Source: Mesostigma viride
Lineage: Eukaryota; Streptophyta; Mesostigmatophyceae; Mesostigmatales; Mesostigmataceae
Assembly: GCA_009746045.1 (NCBI GenBank)
Contig: RPFO01000264.1
Coordinates: forward strand, 496,001-560,000
DNA: 64,000 nt
Direction: 5' to 3'
Every line of letters begins with the position of its first letter. The stretch's first letter is position 1. Shown here one piece after another: positions 53,713 to 64,000 of the stretch. The position numbers and the translations under genes are program-made. Under the pieces are notes generated by a model, which saw only the letters and a program-made list of their open reading frames with translations, was not told the DNA's origin and did not search any database.

Positions 53713-56102
53713 TTTGGGCTGAGCAGTGCCAACAGGCTTTCGAGGCGCTTAAGCGCCACCTCACCACAGCGCCAGTCCTTATCCTGCCGGATCCGGCCCT
53801 TCCTTTCGTCGTGGCTACGGACGCCAGCAAGGTGGCCATCGGGGGTGTTCTCCTGCAGGACCACGGCAAGGGCCTTCAGCCCATCGAGTACATCTCACGC
53901 ACGATGATTCCGGCGGAGCGGAATTATCCAGTGCATCAGCAGGAACTCCTGGCAGTCGTCTACAGCTGCCACACGTGGCGTCATCATCTCTTGGGGGCCC
54001 AGTTTTCGGTGGCCATCAGTGAGCAGGGGGATCTCGACCCCCATCGCCTGGTGATCCACACGGACCACCGGCCGCTCACCCACCTCCTGGTGCAGCCCAA
54101 CTTGACGCCCCGCCAGGCGCGGTGGATGGAGTACCTGTCACAGTTTGCGCCGTTCAAGATCCAATATGTCAAGGGCGCGGACAATGTGGTGCCCGACGCC
54201 CTCTCGCGACGGGCGGACTATTGGTTCTACGAGGACATGGACGTGCTGCATACCACCTGTGTCCCAGTGGCCGCCCCGGGGACCGCCTACGGTGTGGAAC
54301 CACGGTCTCCCCAGGCCCGCCACTTGTTTCATCTTGGGCACACCACCATGGATGACTTGTCACCCCTCCCGGAGGAGACGGTTCAACCAAGCGCCCACGA
54401 GGACGTGGACACCCCCGGGGAGGGGGAGGGGTCGCATGCGCGCGTGCCCCTTAGTCATGTGGTGCCGCCCCAGGGAATTTTTCAGCTTCAGCCGCTCGGC
54501 CCTCCCACAGTCTTCTCAGAATTCGTCAACCAGGCGGGTACGGATGCGGCAGAACCGGCTGCGGACGCGTTCACAGTCACGTCGGACTTGGAGATGCTGA
54601 TCAGCCGTTTCACGATCACGGAGGAAGCAGCACTTGAAGCCATCCGGGCACATCCCCAGCAGATGGGGGCCTATCCTTGCAAGTTCCAGGAGGGGCGCCT
54701 GTTCGTGAGTCCCCAGCCGGAGGAATGGCGGCTGTATGTTCCTGAGCTTTGTAGGGCTGCCTTGCTTCACGAGCTCCATGATTCTCTTCTGGGCGGACAT
54801 CAGGGAAGTCACCGTCTCCTTCCCCGGGCACGTAAGCACTTCTACTGGCCAGGGATGAAGGAGTATATCGAGACGTATGTGCGCCAGTGCCCCTCGTGTC
54901 AGATCATGAAGTCCAGGAACACGGGCTCTCAGGCCGTCCCTAAGACGCTGCCGGATCCTATGGGTCCTTGGGATTCTATCATGATGGACTTCATCGGCCC
55001 GTTTAAGAAGACGAAGAACGGCAACAGCATGGTCTTGGTGTTCGTGGACCGCCTGACGCGCATGTGTCACCTGGCTCCGTGTCCGGTCGACCTCACAGCG
55101 GAGGAGTGCGCCAAGATATACCTGACGCACGTGTTTCGGTTTCACGGGCTCAGCCGGCAGTTCATCTCTGACCGCGACAAGCTCTTCACGGCCAAATTCT
55201 GGCAGGAGTTTTTCGAGCAACTGGGCACCAAGGTGTCGCTGGGCACGGCCTACCACAGCTCGTCGTCGCACCTGGTGGAGCGGTTGAACCGCACGGTGCA
55301 AGAGACCATGCGACACTACACCGACACGGTGGGCAGCAATTGGGAAGAACTTCTGGGCTTGGTGGAGTTTTCCCTGAACAATGCCCCCCAGGCCGCCCAT
55401 GGGTTTACCCCCTTTTTCCTCAACTCCGGCCGACACCCTCTCACACCGCTCGACTTGCTTGGGAGCCACGAGCTGGGAGAGGATCAGGTCAAGCTGGATA
55501 CCCTGCAGGGGGTTGAGCGGTTGCTGCAGCGGATGCACCAGGCGCATAACAGCGCGGTTCAGGGCTATCGCGCAGCGGCAGCGCGGTATCTGGAGAGGAC
55601 AGCCGGCAAGCGGGATCACCGGACGCCGTCCATCGAGGTGGGCGATTGGGTCCTGGTTGAGGGCCCGCAGATCGGGCGATTTTCGCACAAGGTGGAGAAG
55701 GAGCTGAAGACTAAGCTCCGACCCATGTTCCTGGGTCCCTACAAGGTCCTCACCAAGTTCGACGACGTCATGTTCCAGGTGGACATTCCAGTGTCATGGA
55801 ACCTCACGTCCAACCGTTTCCACCGTGACCAGCTCAAGTTGTATCACCAGAATACCATTCAGGGCAGGGTCAATCCCCCAGCCCCACTGGAGTTCAATCC
55901 GGACACGGGGGAACAGGAGGACGAGGTGGCAGCGATCGTGGGACACCGGGATGTCAAACGGGGACGAGGGTTCCAGCGACAATACCGGGTGCGATGGCGA
56001 TTCGCACAACACGAGTCTGAGGACTCCTGGCGCACCGCTACCGAGTTAGCGGGGTGCGCCCGCTTACTAGAAGCATATAAGAAGACGCACCAGTTGCGTT
56101 AG
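53680..56102 (+). CDS. pol: Chromovirus B RNase H, integrase and chromodomain
   Basis: One uninterrupted frame (ORF opens at 53580; true coding from about 53680). RNase H: VVATDASKVAIGGVLL, QQELLAVVYSCHTW, IHTDHRPLTHLL, DALSRRADY. Integrase: HDSLLGGHQGSHRLL and CPSCQIMK (HHCC), MMDFIGPF (D), FISDRDKLF (D), HLVERLNRTVQE (E), GPQIGRFSHK and LRPMFLGPYKV (GPY/F module). Chromodomain: DEVAAIVGHRDVKRGRG, RQYRVRWRFAQ, WRTATELAGCARLLEAYK. Ends at TAG 56100-56102. The intact state of this part suggests recent activity. Confidence 0.9.
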
Positions 56103-56127
56103 CAGACCACATCCGGTAGGGTGTAGG

Positions 56128-58724
56128 GTGAGGGTGGTGTGTGAGCTGGGTATCAGGTACACGCCGACTAACGCCCTGGCATCTTGTGTGTGGGCTGTGC
56201 AGGGGGACGCCGCGGAGGCGCTTCCCAGGGGCCAGATTTCCGTCGGCGCCGTGGAGGCTGCAGACGCAGGATTCCGGGAAGCAGATGGGGAGTCCAGCGA
56301 GGGAGATCTGGTCGACATGGATATACCCGACGATCCTGAGGTCCCAGAACCGGAAGTGGGGGCGAGGACGCAGATAGCTCGTGGAGAGCCTGCGGCCCGA
56401 AAGGGTGCAACGGGGGCCGGGGCTCGAGAGATGAGAGTGGACAGATGGGGCCCTCATCTGGGCGCGAGCGCCGGCAAGAAACATCGTCAAGGCCCGGAGC
56501 ACCGGACACGCGTACGTTACAGCTGGTGAAGGAGCTGAACGAGGAGACGTTCAATCCCCGGGTGTTCTTGCGTGACTATGGTCGGGAGGGGGAAGCCCTG
56601 TTGGAACGACGACGTCGTCGCCGTAATCAGATGCCGTCGGAACTCCGCGCTGACTCCATTATGGCGCGGGTCGGCCCTGTGCAGATGGAGACTTTCAGAG
56701 GGTTCGTGCGGCGCAACGCGAGGTTTCGGATCGAGACCCGCACCGCTGCGCGCAACGGCGTGGTGGTCGGGACCGACTGGGAAACACATGAGCGGGAGTG
56801 CTCCTGTCACGCGTGCATGAACACGCTGGAAGCGGGTCTGGCATTCCCACGGCTCCTTCTCCTCCTACTCCCACCCCTGGTGCGGAAGCTGCTGGAACGC
56901 CATTTTCCTCGGTATCTTCCGCCGGAGGGGGCGCTACGGGGTGAAAAATGTCTGCGTGAGGGGCAGTATTCGTTACGGCAGGCCCTGGATCGCATCGTGG
57001 CCATGGATGATGAGGACCAGGACGATGGGAGTGAGGAGTATGACTCTGATTCCGACGACCTTCCTCCACGCCCTCATTCTCGTTCCCCTCCGCGGGATCC
57101 GCCCTCTCGGGGCTCCCAGGAGAGCGGCGCGAGAAACCGTCCTGTGCCTCGTTATGAGGCGCCACCGCCGGCGACGGGCTGGGGGCGACCTCCAGGGCGC
57201 GAGGCGCGGAGTCTTCCGAGGGCTACCGGATGGGGCGGAGGCAGTCAAACCGCCCCTCGACGTGCTCCGGAGTGGCCGGCACGTCGTCGCTCGCCATCCC
57301 CGCCCTCCCGCTCGCGTTCCCGCTCAGACTCCGGGACCGAGGTACGCCCCGCTCGCCAAGCGTCACCACCCTCTCGTCGGCTTGAGGATCGGCAATGGGC
57401 GCGCACGTGGGGGTCCGCGGTGGAGCTGGAGCGGGAGCGAGAGAGTCGGCGACGGCGGACGGAGGAGACCGCGGTGGCTAGGGCAGAACGGCCGGCTAGA
57501 GAGGAGCCGTTTGATGAGGTTCCCTCTGGCACCCCGATCGATGGGGGCCAAGAAGAGCCCACCTTCCATGTCTCCCTGGAGCCTCGGTCCCCAGCGGAAG
57601 AGGTTCCACCGGAGCCTAACTTCTTGGTCTCCCTAGAGCCACGTCCCCGGTCTGCCCAGGCCGGGTCGTCGATGTCACGTCCTGCGGAGGGACCCAGCAG
57701 ACCCACCACCTCGGATCGACGCTCGCACCTTCCCGCGGAGGGACCGCGCTTACCTAACGTACGGATGGCCGCGGAAGGTCCCAACGTGACGGGAGTCATG
57801 GTGCCGGCGGAACCCGTGGTCACCATCGAGACACTCGTGGCAGCGGTGCAGTCCGGGCAGGGTCTGATACAGCGTATGCTGGACCAGCTCGGGCGCCAGG
57901 GCGATCACTCAGTCGCCGCCTCAGTAGGCTACGATGCGGCTTCCCGGGCAGCTTCACACGAGGAGTGGTCACTGGGGGATTTCATACGGACAATTCCGGG
58001 GAGGGCAGTAAGGCATGGTGGGCCGGGGCCTCGGACGGAAACGTTGTGTGTGGTGTTCGAGGGACCTGTGATCTCGGTCCCTTCTGGCATGCACCTGCCC
58101 GCCCCTTTGGTTTTTCAAGCGGGTCCTTGGTGTGCGGTTGACCGTGGTGCCTACTGGGAACAACTAGAAATCGCCTTCTTCCCACAGGCTCCGCTGCCCT
58201 TACCGCAACCCGACGACCTTCGTTTTCCCCGGACGGTGGGCCACACGGTGCGGTTCGGTACCGAGGATTGGTGGGACTGGAGGTATCAGGTGGATGGAGT
58301 GGGGCACGTGGTTACGCCGCCCAAGGTGGCCCCGGCGGAAGGGCGTGCCTTCCTGGAACGGGTGGTGCCTGATATTGTAGGGGCACCAAGGGCGACAATC
58401 ATTGAGGATCACGTGCGCACTGAGGTTTTCATGATGGGGGTGAAGTTTGTTCGTGATCACCGCTGTGGGGTGGCAGATTGGTCGGCGCTGACCCTTCTCT
58501 TTACCCACCCCCAGTATCTTGCTGGGTTCCTGGCCATGTGGCCCCGGGGCACGTGGGTGGAACTGTCCAGGCTGGGTCGGCAGAAGACGTCCCCATATCA
58601 GATCGCCTTCGAAGTGGATTTATGCGCGCATCCCGGGGCGATGATCTGTAATATGACCCCTGTGAGGCGACGGGCTCTCCTTGAGGCCCAGCAGCAGCGG
58701 CGGATCACTAGCGGCGGACGCTAG
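56128..58724 (+). CDS. ORF3 of chromovirus B (post-chromodomain ORF, unknown function)
   Basis: The main frame 56445-58724 encodes 759 residues. It starts with LVKELNEETFNPRVFL, has a Cys cluster ECSCHACM (C119, C121, C124), FPRYLPPEG, an acidic stretch, a long Arg/Ser/Pro linker (about 190-460) and a C-terminal domain: LGDFIRTIPGRA, LEIAFFPQAPLPLP, VFMMGVKFVRDHRCGVADW, HPQYLAGFLAMWPRGTWVEL and SPYQIAFEV. A frame-1 acidic ORF (56128-56529, VDMDIPDDPEVPEPEVG) precedes it and could be its N-terminus if one base shifts. GTGGGCTGTGCAG at 56189-56201 resembles a 3' splice site. No Env features. Related ORFs follow integrase in chromoviruses A and C. Confidence 0.75.
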
Positions 58725-58943
58725 AGTAGATAGTTCAGTTTTTGGGATGGATAGCGGAATCCACCCCCAGAGTTCCGGCTACTACGTCAGGGTTGGGCTT
58801 GTGTATCAACCTCTAGAGGAACTGGTATTACTGACCTGCGGGTGAACCGAGGTCGGGACATAGTACTCTTATAGTAGTCTTGTTTGCTTCTCTATCCTAT
58901 CTTTGTACGGTAGGGACTACCGACCCCCGTGGGGGGGGAGGAG
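58725..58943 (+). promoter_or_regulatory. 3' non-coding region and polypurine tract of chromovirus B
   Basis: GTGGGGGGGGAGGAG (58929-58943) abuts the 3' LTR and matches the PPT of chromovirus A. Confidence 0.85.
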
Positions 58944-59527
58944 TGTTACGTCCCGGCCCTTTTGGTCGGACGTAACAATGGAATAAATTACTAAGGCCTT
59001 GTGGCCGTTGTACTGAGTTGTATGGATATTGGCTATTGTACGAATTGGACTAGTTATTTTGGGTCCTAGGTTGACCTTTTAGGGGCCGGTGCAGTGGCGC
59101 CGCGCCAGTTCTGGGTCTGACGATGGTTCTAGACGTGGATCCTATAGTTGGGGGTCGATGTCGGCCCGGATCCTACGTGGAATGTGTGAACCGGATTGGC
59201 TAGTCGGAATTGGTGTGTATCTGCGCCGCAACCCACCTAGGTGAAATTGGTCCGAGGACGAGAGTCTCGTCCTCTTGGTTTGATGAATGATAAGTGCGAA
59301 TACGCCTACACATTGAGCACGGGGCAATTATCCATTTGTACTTGGTGTTGCTAGCCATTATAAGTGTGTACTAATTAGCTTGGCATCAAGCCGTGATGCC
59401 AGATATCTCACGACTCACGTCGTGAAGCGCAACCTACTTTAGGCTACCTTGAATTATTCCTAATTCCGGCAAGAAGGGTCTTTCGCTACGTAGCTCAGGC
59501 TAGGTGTGTCTGGGCTGGGACGTAACA
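58944..59527 (+). repeat. 3' LTR of chromovirus B
   Basis: 584 bp, TGTTACGTCCCGG...GGGACGTAACA, followed directly by the CAATC satellite. Confidence 0.95.
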
Positions 59528-59932
59528 CAATCCAATCCAATCCAATCCAATCCAATCCAATCCAATCCAATCCAATCCAATCCAATCCAATCCAATCCAA
59601 TCCAATCCAATCCAATCCAATCCAATCCAATCCAATCCAATCCAATCCAATCCAATCCAATCCAATCCAATCCAATCCAATCCAATCCAATCCAATCCAA
59701 TCCAATCCAATCCAATCCAATCCAATCCAATCCAATCCAATCCAATCCAATCCAATCCAATCCAATCCAATCCAATCCAATCCAATCCAATCCAATCCAA
59801 TCCAATCCAATCCAATCCAATCCAATCCAATCCAATCCAATCCAATCCAATCCAATCCAATCCAATCCAATCCAATCCAATCCAATCCAATCCAATCCAA
59901 TCCAATCCAATCCAATCCAATCCAATCGAATC
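59528..59932. repeat. Pentanucleotide satellite (CAATC)n, right part
   Basis: About 80 uninterrupted units ending CAATCGAATCGG near 59932; continuation of the array at 45815-46254. Confidence 0.97.
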
Positions 59933-61276
59933 GGGGTAAAATTGGCTCTTTTTTAGCAAATTTAGCAAATTAGCAAATTAGCGGAGGCCGGGGGGCGAGA
60001 TTAATTAAGATGTACCTTGAAATTAAATAAGACGCACGCCTCTATCGAGATATATGTATGGAGGCGAGTTTCTATTGGCGTAAATTTTAAGTATTGTACG
60101 ACAACTGTCAAGGGTGACGGAAAGTACTGAAATCGCGGAAGTGTCGCGGAGACGTTTCTACTTTCTAGATCGATTGCGCATTCGACGGTTAAGAGGCAGA
60201 GGTGCGGTCGACTGGCAGTACTGTACGACGGTGTTGGACGGAATTTCCGGTTAGCGATGCGGTCTAAAGCTTTGCATGTCACGTTGTCGGATCTTAGCCC
60301 TTGCGTCGCGCTATGCTGTGGCGAACTTATTCTCCGCCGTCAGATTGCACCGTCGATGAGCGTCGATGCTCATCGATGAACCCAACGCAAGCCATGTGAC
60401 GAAAAGAAGTATAAATTGGTGCGGCGGCCTCTAAGGCTGAGTTTGGTAAAGTACGGAACTTGTAGCCCGGCGACTCCGCGTCGAGCAGTCCGCAGGTAGT
60501 CCGCCGGCGTTAATTTGTTAATTTGTTAACTGGGGACAACTTTAACACGTATGGCTATTTAAAATAGCGCCTTAATGATTGAGAATGAATGCGAAAGACC
60601 TTTGACTTCCTATGCGTCACAGCGCACGATGGTGGCTTAAGAATACTTGTCACACAATACGAATAAGCTCAAACCCGGAAAACCGGTTTCGTATATTACA
60701 ATGTCACCACACAGATTAAAACACTCAATGCGGGAAGACTTACACCCAGTAGGCGAGGGATTCACACTCGAGCCCACAGGAGATTTACACTCCAGGATTA
60801 AGCGATGGTAAATAATCTGTAGAGCAACGTGGTAAATTACGATACAAGGTCCGGATCGCTGGCATAGCTCGTGCCTTCCTATTTTGTCCCTTCGTCCCCG
60901 TTGGTGGCTGCGCCTGGCGCTGCCAACCAGGCATGACGTGAGGTCCGCGGGGACGGGCTTCTCGAACCGTCTAGAACACATTAAAGACCAGTACGGCTAG
61001 AGGCCTCTCCTGAAAATATCCAAATGTCCGTAGGTACCATCATAACGCATGTGCAGTGCCACTTGGCTGTCCCGTAACTCCCGTTCAGGCGCTAGGTCTG
61101 CCTACGGCGCAAAGGCCAAGTTCGTCAGCAAAACTTCTACACTTACTTCCACACGGATTGCCTCGGCTGCCAACTATACTATGGCCTCGGCACTGGCGCC
61201 GGATTACGGTCGGCGCCGATCGACCGGGACGGATAATTTATATACCACAAACGGCATGTTGCATCCGTGCAACACA
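59933..61276. other. Non-coding DNA, right part presumably the 3' LTR of chromovirus C
   Basis: No supported gene. GCAACACA ending at 61276 is followed by the PPT of chromovirus C, so the LTR must end here; its other end is not defined because no second copy is present. A palindrome-rich piece (GATGAGCGTCGATGCTCATCGATG) is at 60354-60377. Confidence 0.4.
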
Positions 61277-61404
61277 CCTCCCCCCCCAACAAAAGAGGCG
61301 GCTACTCCTGTAGCCGGGACTTATAAATGACTGTATACATGGTCACTGTTCCCTTCCAGGGCACGCATCGATCGTGCCAATTGTCACCGTCCGTTGGCGA
61401 TGGT

Positions 61405-61806
61405 TTACGGCGCCGGGCGGTAAGGGCTCGGGCGGTGACCCCCACGAGCGGAGCCCCCACGGCCATGCCCGCGCAGAGGTGCGGCCGGGCGTTGACGCCG
61501 GTGGACACGCTCAGCCGGCGCGGCCTCAGCCGGCTCGGGAAGAGGCAGGCCATTGGCCTGGACTAGGGCGGGCTGGAAGGTGAGTTGCCGCTCGCCGGCG
61601 CGTGCATCATGGCGTTTGGCCAGGTTGACATCCCGCAGCGCCTCCAGTGGGAAAACGCTCAAGAAGGCGGCGAGGAACTTGTGTCGGGTGAGGGACACCG
61701 AACCTCCTGTCCAAACGATACCGCACCGAATAACTCGCCCATGGACCCCTGGGGCGGGGCGGCCTGCATCAAGGCTGCCAATGCACATGCAAGGAGCATT
61801 ACGCAA
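61405..61806 (-). pseudogene. ORF3 remnant of chromovirus C
   Basis: 134 codons. SLTRHKFLAAFLSVFPLEAL and DVNLAKRHDARAGERQ align with the ORF3 C-terminal domain of chromovirus A (VLTQHRYYWAFLGLFPDGVW, DRHDNAEDVAHYQ) and more weakly B. The N-terminal Cys region and linker seen in A and B are missing, so this copy is shortened or decayed. Confidence 0.5.
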
Positions 61807-61827
61807 AAGGTAGGAGAAGGGCCGGAA

Positions 61828-63486
61828 TTATGCCAACCCTGCCCGGGCTTTATACTCCTGTAGCAAGCGTGCACAGCCCGTGAGTCCAGCCTCAGCTACC
61901 CATGAGTGCTCTAGCTCTGTTTGGGAGAACTTCCACTTAAGGAGGTACTCGCGGCGGCGGCCTCGATTGCGGTGGGCTACAATGTCCTCGACCTCATCCT
62001 CGGGTTCGCCCGTCTCGGGGTTGAACTCCAAGGGGGCGGGTGCCATGACACGACCTGGGAAGGTGCTCTTGCGGTAAAGCTTCAGCTGGTCAACGTGGAA
62101 AACATTGGACTTCAGCTGCCACGAGTCCGGGATGGCGACAGACACCATCACCTCATTGAACACCTTCTCCACCAGATACGGTCCAAGGAATAAGGGGCGG
62201 AGCTTGACCTTCAGGCTGTCCTCGAACTTGTGCGAGAAGCGGCCTTGGTGGGGGCCCTCAATTAAAACCAAGTCACCTGCTTCGATTGCAGGGGTGCGCC
62301 TGTCCAGGGTACTTTGGACTCGCGCCATGTACTTGGCACGCGCCTGACGTAGGCCACTTATGGCGCTGGAATGAGCTTGCACCATCCGTTGTACCAGCTC
62401 CCGCGCCCCTGCGACTGTGGAGCGTAGCTCCGTTGTCGTGGTGATGGCTGGGGCGGTCAAGAGATCGGTGGGGGTAAGGGGATGCCTGCCTGTATCAAGA
62501 AAGAACGGGGTATACCCGTGGGCAGAATGGGGGGCATTATTGAGTGAAAACTCAATGAATCCCAGCACTTCGTCCCAATTCCTCCCGTCTCGATCCAGGT
62601 AGTGCCGCAGTGCCTCTTCCACCACCCGATTCACTCTCTCCACCATGTGAGAAGAGCTACTGTGATAGGCCGTACCCATAGACAACTTAGTCCCGACGAC
62701 CTGAAAAAATGAGGTCCAAAATTTCGACGTGAACAGCTTGTCCTTGTCGGTGATAAATTGTCGGGGCATGCCATGGAGCCGGAACACATTGTTTAGGAAC
62801 AAGTGGGCACACTCTTCCGCCGTCAGGGTGGCCTTGCAGGGGATTAAATGGCATCTCCGCGTGAGCCGGTCCACCACTACCAGGATCTGAGCATTGCCCG
62901 CCTTGGTCTCTGGCAAGGGCCCAATGAAATCCATCATCACCGAGTCCCAAGGGAACATGGGGTCTGGAATTTCCTTTGGAACGCCCTGTTTGCCCGTATT
63001 CCGTGGCTTCATGTGCTGGCAGCTGTCACAGGTACTGACATACTCCCGCACATCCCGAGCCATCTTAGGCCAATAGTAGGACCTCCGGGCCCTCGCTAAC
63101 AGCCTGTCCTGGCCTTGGTGTCCCCCCAAGACGGAGTCATGTAACTCAAATAATACCTCAGCGCGGCATATTTGGGGGACATACAAGCGCCATGAGTCTT
63201 GACGGGCCGCCTGGCCACTGACATTCACGTAAAGGAACCCGTTTTGAAACTTGGCTGGGTAGCCGTCCATGCTCTGAGGGCGGGCAGCTATGGCTTCATT
63301 TGCCTTACCCTCAGTGACCGTGAAGCGCGAGATGAGGCGCTCTAGGTCCGAGCTGATGACGACCGTTGTTGCAGTATTTGCCAACGTGAATGCCTCTCCA
63401 ACGGGCTGCATTGGAGGGTAGACTCCTGTCGCCGGCACCATATGGCTGTACGGGGCCGAAGTCCTTCCCCCCCTGCGGCTGCGCAC
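61828..63486 (-). CDS. pol: Chromovirus C integrase with chromodomain
   Basis: 552 codons, uninterrupted. Integrase: HDSVLGGHQGQDRLLARARR and CDSCQHMK (HHCC), MMDFIGPLPETKAGN (D), FITDKDKLF (D), HMVERVNRVVEE (E), GPHQGRFSHKFED and LRPLFLGPYLVEK. Chromodomain: DEVEDIVAHRNRGRRREY, LKWKFSQTELEHSWV, LTGCARLLQEYK. The frame is joined to RNase H by a one-base change in a C7/G7 run (63467-63473). Otherwise intact. Confidence 0.9.
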   Translation of the reverse strand: MRSRRGGRTSAPYSHMVPATGVYPPMQPVGEAFTLANTATTVVISSDLERLISRFTVTEGKANEAIAARPQSMDGYPAKFQNGFLYVNVSGQAARQDSWRLYVPQICRAEVLFELHDSVLGGHQGQDRLLARARRSYYWPKMARDVREYVSTCDSCQHMKPRNTGKQGVPKEIPDPMFPWDSVMMDFIGPLPETKAGNAQILVVVDRLTRRCHLIPCKATLTAEECAHLFLNNVFRLHGMPRQFITDKDKLFTSKFWTSFFQVVGTKLSMGTAYHSSSSHMVERVNRVVEEALRHYLDRDGRNWDEVLGFIEFSLNNAPHSAHGYTPFFLDTGRHPLTPTDLLTAPAITTTTELRSTVAGARELVQRMVQAHSSAISGLRQARAKYMARVQSTLDRRTPAIEAGDLVLIEGPHQGRFSHKFEDSLKVKLRPLFLGPYLVEKVFNEVMVSVAIPDSWQLKSNVFHVDQLKLYRKSTFPGRVMAPAPLEFNPETGEPEDEVEDIVAHRNRGRRREYLLKWKFSQTELEHSWVAEAGLTGCARLLQEYKARAGLA

Positions 63487-64000
63487 GTGCCCTCACGTGC
63501 AGGGGTGCTGCCGGCGAGGCGCACGGAATGGTCAACAGTGTCAACCTCCGCGGTTGTGGCGCCACAGAAGAGGAAGGGGCTCATCGGGTCGCTCAAGCGG
63601 TCGCCAAAGGGGGCGACGGGACCATGGGAGGGGATCAACGTCGTGGCCAAAACGTCAAGATCCTCATAAAACCAATAGTCGGGGCGACGCGACAGGGCGT
63701 CAGGGACCGTGTTGTCAAGGCCCTTGACATATTCGATCTTGAACGGACCGAACTGTGCCAAATATTCAAGCCAACGGGCTTGGCGTGGCGTAAGCGTGGG
63801 CTGCGTCAACAAGTGCGTGAGGGGCCGATGGTCGGTCTGGATGATCAAGCGGTACGGGTCCGCAGGGTCGGGTTCGGCCATGGCCACGTTGAACTGAGCA
63901 CCCAGAAGATGGTGCCGCCAAGTATGGCAACAGTACACCACGGCCAACAACTCTTGCTGATGGACCGGGTAATTTCTTTCGGCCGGGATCATCGTCCGGG
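63474..64000 (-). CDS. pol: Chromovirus C RNase H (partial, right edge)
   Basis: From the window edge: RTMIPAERNYPVHQQELLAVV, CCHTWRHHLLGAQF, IQTDHRPLTHLLTQPTLTP, RWLEYLAQFGPFKIEYVKGL, VPDALSRRPDYWFYEDLDV. Continues off the right end toward the RT. Confidence 0.85.

Larger units (their letters stand above)
46255..59527 (+). mobile_element. Chromovirus B, structurally complete, inserted in the (CAATC)n satellite
   Basis: LTRs of 584 bp at both ends (46255-46838, 58944-59527), PBS, leader, ORF0, gag, pol with chromodomain, ORF3, PPT. CAATC flanks both sides, consistent with a 5-bp TSD although the array makes this trivial. The LTRs differ at about six positions (about 1%). Gag is interrupted by two 785-bp TIR elements and pol by several frame changes. 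Confidence 0.95.
61277..64000 (-). mobile_element. Chromovirus C, partial at the right edge
   Basis: Minus-strand order: RNase H (64000-63480), integrase and chromodomain (63486-61828), short ORF3 (61806-61405), PPT GTTGGGGGGGAGG (61277-61290), LTR end. The 5' part lies beyond the window. RT/IN sequence is close to chromoviruses A and B but distinct. Confidence 0.85.

Noticed and set aside
31655-58724. Interpretation of ORF3 as an envelope protein
   Set aside because: Position fits env, but no signal peptide, no C-terminal membrane anchor and a long disordered linker; left as unknown function.
1-64000. CRISPR arrays, operons, rRNA genes
   Set aside because: Tandem repeats are contiguous satellites without spacers; no prokaryotic gene organisation or rRNA sequence recognised.

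Overview
The window is a eukaryotic nuclear repeat island. It shows GT-AG-like splice signals, LTR retrotransposons, a Helitron-type helicase, hAT and DIRS-like fragments, kilobase pentanucleotide satellites and no bacterial gene organisation. The mixture suggests a unicellular green alga (prasinophyte-like) or another protist, but the sequence alone does not settle this. Almost every recognisable coding region belongs to a mobile element; only two small unrecognised genes (about 1782-3451 + and 40965-41261 +) could be host genes.

Region 1 (1-4841): the N-terminus of a Gag runs off the left edge (-), followed by an unrecognised, possibly spliced + strand gene and non-coding DNA with an 8-bp minisatellite and an 80-bp direct repeat. 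Region 2 (4842-25568): one copia-like LTR retrotransposon (about 7.8 kb when insertions are subtracted) is broken at base-pair resolution by three later elements. These are a second copia-like element of the same family in opposite orientation in gag (6827-15261, TSD GGAGG), a gag-only non-autonomous LTR element in RNase H (19298-22050, TSD GCCAC), and a 1.7-kb TIR element in the 3' LTR (23330-25029, TSD TTA). Removing each insert with one TSD restores the gag and RNase H frames. Both copia-like copies share odd traits: integrase before protease, an HGDD reverse-transcriptase motif, DD29E integrase spacing, DTN/DTQ protease motifs and AGTT...AACT LTR ends.

Region 3 (25569-30709): remnant of a Helitron-like unit, with a PIF1/Helitron helicase that continues into a RING finger (+) and an RPA-like ssDNA-binding protein (-) truncated by the next element. 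Region 4 (30710-37385): chromovirus A (-), with an intact 3' LTR, an extra ORF after integrase (ORF3), and its 5' half replaced by satellite. Region 5 (37386-40682): CTCAA-family satellite. Region 6 (40683-45814): small gene, minisatellite, hAT N-terminus, and a DIRS-like gag/RT/RNase H cut by a second satellite. Region 7 (46255-59527): a structurally complete chromovirus B (+) inserted into that (CAATC)n satellite; it has an RNase H1 hybrid-binding-domain ORF before gag and ORF3 after the chromodomain. Its gag carries two 785-bp TIR elements. Region 8 (59933-64000): chromovirus C (-), partial at the right edge, with a short ORF3.

The elements supply their own replication functions (Gag, protease, RT, RNase H, integrase). 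Most pol genes carry frameshifts, many of them in G/C homopolymers, so part of the apparent decay may be sequencing error. The most interesting novelties are the rearranged copia-like family and the chromovirus lineage with ORF0 and ORF3.
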